Shown one piece after another: positions 6,110 through 8,476 of a stretch of 8,476 nt of DNA. The DNA comes from JASJHI01 sp965371355 (GTDB lineage Bacteria; Actinomycetota; Acidimicrobiia; Acidimicrobiales; Ilumatobacteraceae), in the NCBI GenBank assembly GCA_965371355.1, contig CBDUYD010000128.1, positions 1 to 8,476 on the forward strand, in the 5' to 3' direction. A program made the translations under genes and the position numbers. Positions within the stretch are counted from its first letter, which is position 1. Each line of letters begins with the position of its first letter. The notes under the pieces were generated by a model. The model was not told where the DNA came from. It did not search any database and saw only the letters and a program-made list of their open reading frames with translations.

Positions 6110-6115
6110 TACGGT
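6110..6115 (+). promoter_or_regulatory. Candidate -10 element for a leaderless gcvH operon transcript
   Basis: TACGGT is followed by 6 nt and the ATG of gcvH at 6122, with no ribosome-binding site between. It would give the gcvH-FHA-merR operon its own transcript in addition to read-through from the pgsA-like gene. Confidence 0.45.
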
Positions 6116-6121
6116 TGCACC

Positions 6122-6502
6122 ATGAACATTCCTGCCGACCTTCGCTACTCCAAGGACCACGAGTGGATCCGCCAGGATGGCGATGTCGTCACGATCGGGA
6201 TCACCGAGTACGCCCAGGACTCCCTCGGTGATGTCGTGTTCGTCGAAATCCCCGAGCTCGGCTCCGCGGTCGTGGCCGGTGAGTCGTTCACCGAGATCGA
6301 GAGCACGAAGTCGGTCAGCGACATCTACGCACCGCTGTCCGGCACGATCTCCGAGGTCAACGATGCCCTCGACGAGCAGCCGGAGCTGCTCAACAACGAT
6401 CCGTACGGCGACGGCTGGATCTGCTCGATCGAGATGTCGGATGCGGAAGAACTCGATTCACTGCTCGACGCCGACGGCTACCGGGCGCTGACGGAGGACT
6501 GA
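6122..6502 (+). CDS. gcvH: Glycine cleavage system H protein (lipoyl carrier)
   Basis: A 126-residue lipoyl-domain protein that shuttles the aminomethyl group between the P, T and L proteins of the glycine cleavage complex in the cytoplasm. The lipoylated residue is Lys63 in EIESTKSVSD. Other family marks are the start RYSKDHEWI, GITEYAQDSLGDVVFVE (26-42), SGTISEVN and NNDPYGDGWI near the C-terminus. Length equals the usual 125-130 residues. It is the first gene of an apparent operon: the FHA gene begins 2 nt after its stop. No gcvP or gcvT is in the window, as in mycobacteria, where gcvH is also next to garA and apart from part of the system. The start is set by the conserved N-terminus. Its last codons hold the ribosome-binding site of the next gene. 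Confidence 0.97.
   Translation: MNIPADLRYSKDHEWIRQDGDVVTIGITEYAQDSLGDVVFVEIPELGSAVVAGESFTEIESTKSVSDIYAPLSGTISEVNDALDEQPELLNNDPYGDGWICSIEMSDAEELDSLLDADGYRALTED
6493..6498 (+). promoter_or_regulatory. Strong ribosome-binding site of the FHA gene
   Basis: GGAGGA lies in the last codons of gcvH, 6 nt before the ATG at 6505. It is the clearest Shine-Dalgarno in the window and contrasts with the leaderless-looking starts of pgsA, gcvH and the nuclease gene. Confidence 0.8.
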
Positions 6503-6504
6503 CG

Positions 6505-6993
6505 ATGACGTCCTATGTGTTCTGCAACCAGTGCGGTCACCGCAACCCACCCGAGAGCAGCTTCTGCTCGAGCTGCGGGTTGGCGCTCGACTCGCTCGAC
6601 GACCGCACGATCACACTCACCGCGATCGACCCGCTCCAGGACGCTCCCGGAACCGATGATGACGTCGTAGTGCCTGTCGGCGATCTCCCGATCGAGACCG
6701 GCGTCCTGATCGTGCGCGCGGGGGCCCAGGCCGGGGCGCGCTTCACGCTCGACGACGAGATCACCCGACTCGGCCGGCACCCCGACAGCGAGATCAGCCT
6801 CGACGACATCACGGTCTCGCGTCGCCACGCCGACATCGAGCGCACCAACGACGGGTACGTCATCTCCGACGCCGGATCGCTCAACGGCACCTACGTCAAC
6901 CGCGAGCGCGTCGACCGTCTTCTGCTCCGGCACGGCGACGAGCTTCAGATCGGCAAGTTCCGGCTCGTCTTCTTCGAACGGAACGATGCCTGA
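6505..6993 (+). CDS. Zinc-ribbon and FHA domain protein (GarA/OdhI-like)
   Basis: A 162-residue cytoplasmic protein. The N-terminus is a zinc ribbon with CxxC pairs at Cys7/Cys10 and Cys21/Cys24. A Thr-rich linker, DDRTITLTAID (32-42), follows. The C-terminal FHA domain (about 67-157) has all phosphothreonine-binding marks: GRHPDSEI with Arg91, SRRHA with Ser105, Arg106 and His108, and NGTYVN at 127-132. FHA domains bind phosphothreonine partners. GarA and OdhI, the actinobacterial relatives next to gcvH, are switched by Ser/Thr kinases on N-terminal threonines and control 2-oxoglutarate dehydrogenase and glutamate metabolism. Thr35, Thr37 and Thr39 are candidate switch sites, but the exact GarA ETTS motif is not seen. 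The zinc ribbon is an addition compared with GarA. The next gene overlaps its end by 8 nt. The domain calls are sure; GarA-like function is inferred from position and layout. Confidence 0.93.
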   Translation: MTSYVFCNQCGHRNPPESSFCSSCGLALDSLDDRTITLTAIDPLQDAPGTDDDVVVPVGDLPIETGVLIVRAGAQAGARFTLDDEITRLGRHPDSEISLDDITVSRRHADIERTNDGYVISDAGSLNGTYVNRERVDRLLLRHGDELQIGKFRLVFFERNDA

Positions 6994-7933
6994 GCACACG
7001 ACGCCGACGGCGACCCACCTCTCGATCGGAGAGGTTCTCGCCCTCGTGCTCGAGGAGTTCCCAGACATCACGATCTCGAAGATCCGTTTCCTCGAGAGCC
7101 AGGGGCTGATCGACCCCGAGCGGACCCCTTCGGGATATCGCAAGTTCTACGAGGACGACGTCGAACTCCTGCGCTGCATCCTGCGCGAGCAGCGCGAGAA
7201 CTACCTACCCCTGCGGGTGATCAAGGACCGCCTCGACTCGGGCGAGATCGACCCCACCAACGAACAACCGCGGCCGGCGGGTATCAGGAACGTCTCGGTG
7301 CCGACCGATGGCGTTCCGGCCGCGTCCACCGATGGCGATCCGGCCGACGCAGCGCCGTCTCCCACAGCGCGATCTGGCTCGTCGCCACGGGCCGACCATC
7401 CGGCGGCATGGCCTGCCTCGCGCACGGGTTCGGCGGCGGCCGCGTCCTTCTTCGCCGCCGCCGATGCCGAGGCGTCCAACGGCCTCCCCGCCGACGATCT
7501 GGCGACGGCCGAGCCCGACTACGTCACCGCGGGGCACGAGCCGTTGCCCGTGCCTCCCGGTGGCCTCGATTCGGCCGAGGTGTGCTCGCTGACCGCCCTC
7601 ACGTCGAACCAACTCGCCGAGTTGGTGTCGTACGGAGTCGTCGTCTCGTCCGACGGCAACGGGTTGCGGTTCGACGACAGAGCGCTCGAGATCGCGACGA
7701 TCGCCAAGCGGATGCTCGACGCCGGACTCGATGCCCGCCATCTTCGCGGATGGCGGGTCGCAGTCGACCGCGAAGCAGGTCTGTACGAGCAGCTGATACA
7801 GCCACTGCTCCGAAAGCGCAATCCCGATGCGCAGGAACAGGCCCTGGTCAACCTGCGTGATCTCGAGCGCGGGGGAGCCGAGCTCCACAAAGCGCTGATG
7901 CGCGACGCCCTGCATCAACATCTCGACGACTGA
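6986..7933 (+). CDS. MerR-family transcriptional regulator (Rv1828-like)
   Basis: A 315-residue regulator. The N-terminal winged helix (about 11-88) reads HLSIGEVLALV, ISKIRFLESQGLI, RTPSGYRKF and YLPLRVIKDRLDSG, the typical MerR DNA-binding domain of the group beside garA. A long low-complexity linker (about 89-190), rich in Ala, Pro, Ser and Asp, holds an 8-residue repeat. The C-terminal domain (about 191-315) has the conserved helical part of this group: AEVCSLTALTSNQLAEL, GLDARHLRGWRVAVDRE, and PLLRKRNPDAQEQAL. This is not a metal-sensing MerR, since it lacks the C-terminal metal-binding Cys motif. Its effector is unknown. It overlaps the FHA gene by 8 nt, has no clear ribosome-binding site and is probably translationally coupled. 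Likely targets include the promoter of the nuclease gene downstream, but that is inference. Confidence 0.92.
   Translation: MPEHTTPTATHLSIGEVLALVLEEFPDITISKIRFLESQGLIDPERTPSGYRKFYEDDVELLRCILREQRENYLPLRVIKDRLDSGEIDPTNEQPRPAGIRNVSVPTDGVPAASTDGDPADAAPSPTARSGSSPRADHPAAWPASRTGSAAAASFFAAADAEASNGLPADDLATAEPDYVTAGHEPLPVPPGGLDSAEVCSLTALTSNQLAELVSYGVVVSSDGNGLRFDDRALEIATIAKRMLDAGLDARHLRGWRVAVDREAGLYEQLIQPLLRKRNPDAQEQALVNLRDLERGGAELHKALMRDALHQHLDD
7304..7346 (+). repeat. 24-bp-period direct repeat in the merR linker
   Basis: Two 19-base copies, 7304-7322 and 7328-7346, match except for one base (t/a) and are offset by 24 bp, so the frame is kept. They encode TDGVPAAS and TDGDPADA in the disordered linker. 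The likely origin is a local duplication. Confidence 0.85.
7734..7757 (+). other. Perfect 9-bp inverted repeat (RNA hairpin) inside merR
   Basis: CCCGCCATC (7734-7742) and GATGGCGGG (7749-7757) are exact reverse complements around a 6-nt loop. In the mRNA this is a stable GC-rich hairpin. It lies in the codons for DARHLRGWR of the C-terminal domain. No T-run follows, so it is not a standard terminator. It may be chance in GC-rich coding sequence. Confidence 0.55.
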
Positions 7934-7952
7934 CCGAGCACGAATCGTCGTT

Positions 7953-7980
7953 CGCGCGGGACCGCGGGGTGGCCCGCGCG
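7953..7980 (+). promoter_or_regulatory. Perfect 8-bp dyad between merR and the nuclease gene
   Basis: CGCGCGGG (7953-7960) and CCCGCGCG (7973-7980) form an exact inverted repeat around a 12-nt centre. It lies 20 nt after the merR stop, and its right arm ends one base before the candidate -10 TAACCT. It would cover the -35 and spacer region. It could be a regulator operator or the stem of a terminator without a T-run. Confidence 0.45.
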
Positions 7981-7981
7981 G

Positions 7982-7987
7982 TAACCT
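7982..7987 (+). promoter_or_regulatory. Candidate -10 element for a leaderless nuclease-gene transcript
   Basis: TAACCT is followed by 6 nt and the GTG start at 7994, with no ribosome-binding site. The geometry matches the gcvH start (6 nt) and is close to that of the pgsA-like gene (7 nt). Confidence 0.45.
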
Positions 7988-7993
7988 CGGATC

Positions 7994-8476
7994 GTGGTCC
8001 CGTTGGAACTCGTCGGCGTCCGGGTCGAAGTCCCGGCCAATACGCCCATGGTGCTGCTGCGCGAGCAGGAGGGCCGACACCGGCTGTTGCCGATCTACAT
8101 CGGCAGTCCGGAGGCGTCGTCGATCCACTACGCGCTCGAAGGTCTCGAGCCACCACGTCCGCTCACACACGACCTGTTCCTCAGCACACTGTCAGAACTC
8201 GGCGCGGTCGTCACCCAGGTCGTGGTCACCGAGATGCGCGATCGCACCTACTATGCCGACCTCCACCTCCGGATCGGCGACGACGAGAAGATCATCTCGG
8301 CCCGCCCCTCCGATGCCATCGCGCTGGCCGTCCGCTGCGACGCGCCGCTCTTCGCCAGCGATCAGTTGATCGACGACGTCGGTCAGGAACCGCCGAGCGA
8401 ACCCGAGACCGACGACGACGAGATCATCGACGAGTTCAAGGACTTCATCGAGAACGTCAGCCCCGAAGACTTCGGC
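7994..8476 (+). CDS. Bifunctional nuclease family protein (DUF151), C-terminus cut by window edge
   Basis: 161 codons from GTG 7994 stay open to the right edge. The protein belongs to the DUF151/BFN family. Members have been reported to have RNase and DNase activity, and the family is found next to the Rv1828-type MerR gene in mycobacteria (Rv1829). Family marks are the start VPLELVGVRVEVP, LPIYIGSPEASSIHYALEG (32-50), THDLF (58-62), ADLHL (88-92) and ARPSDAIALAVRCDAPLFAS (103-122). The C-terminal part is acidic (132-161) and reaches FKDFIENVSPEDFG. Since relatives are about 160 residues long, only a few residues are probably missing. The 60-bp gap after merR holds an inverted repeat and a candidate leaderless promoter, so it may be transcribed separately. 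The family call is sure; nuclease activity of this member is inferred. Confidence 0.93.
   Translation, partial: MVPLELVGVRVEVPANTPMVLLREQEGRHRLLPIYIGSPEASSIHYALEGLEPPRPLTHDLFLSTLSELGAVVTQVVVTEMRDRTYYADLHLRIGDDEKIISARPSDAIALAVRCDAPLFASDQLIDDVGQEPPSEPETDDDEIIDEFKDFIENVSPEDFG

Noticed and set aside
5417..6160. 247-codon minus-strand frame opposite the pgsA-like gene
   Set aside because: Glu/Arg-rich shadow; the plus strand has the complete CDP-alcohol phosphatidyltransferase signature.
7205..8170. 321-codon minus-strand frame opposite merR and the nuclease gene
   Set aside because: No domain, Arg-rich composition; the plus-strand genes are conserved families in a known order.

Overview
The window is a GC-rich, densely packed actinobacterial chromosomal segment. 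The block pgsA / gcvH / FHA protein / MerR regulator / bifunctional nuclease has the same order as in mycobacteria and other Actinobacteria (GarA and Rv1828/Rv1829 neighbourhood). The zinc-ribbon-FHA fusion, the GC-rich codons and the frequent TAnnnT-(6-7 nt)-start-codon arrangement (leaderless-type transcripts) suggest a deep-branching actinobacterium, possibly Acidimicrobiia (Ilumatobacter-like). The class is inference; the phylum is well supported by synteny.

Layout. (1) 1-2190, minus strand: one continuous reading frame of 730 codons that runs off the left edge. It encodes an uncharacterised zinc metalloprotease with a metzincin-type HExxHxxxxxH motif and a candidate Met-turn. (2) 2266-4197: an arsenic-type module. 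An aquaporin-family channel on the minus strand diverges from an ArsR repressor with an N-terminal CC pair and a CxC motif. A SRAP/HMCES (YedK) abasic-site DNA-protein crosslink protein starts 4 nt after arsR. (3) 4213-5420, minus strand: an acetolactate decarboxylase downstream of a HIT-family hydrolase, probably co-transcribed, and convergent with the SRAP gene. (4) 5465-8476, plus strand: a CDP-alcohol phosphatidyltransferase (pgsA-like), glycine-cleavage H protein, a zinc-ribbon + FHA protein (GarA/OdhI type), a MerR-family regulator, and a DUF151 bifunctional nuclease that is cut by the right edge.

How the parts may work together. The ArsR/aquaporin pair resembles the AqpS type of arsenic detoxification, in which arsenite made inside the cell leaves through a channel. 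No arsenate reductase gene is in the window. gcvH, FHA and merR look like one operon (2-nt gap, then 8-nt overlap). It joins a lipoyl carrier to a phosphorylation-dependent metabolic switch and a regulator. The most notable points are the metalloprotease without a visible signal peptide, the altered second NPA motif of the aquaporin, the arsR-SRAP coupling, and the back-to-back overlapping -10 elements in both divergent intergenic regions. There are no tRNA or rRNA genes, CRISPR arrays, insertion sequences or prophage genes that I can see, and no gene-free stretch longer than about 80 bases.
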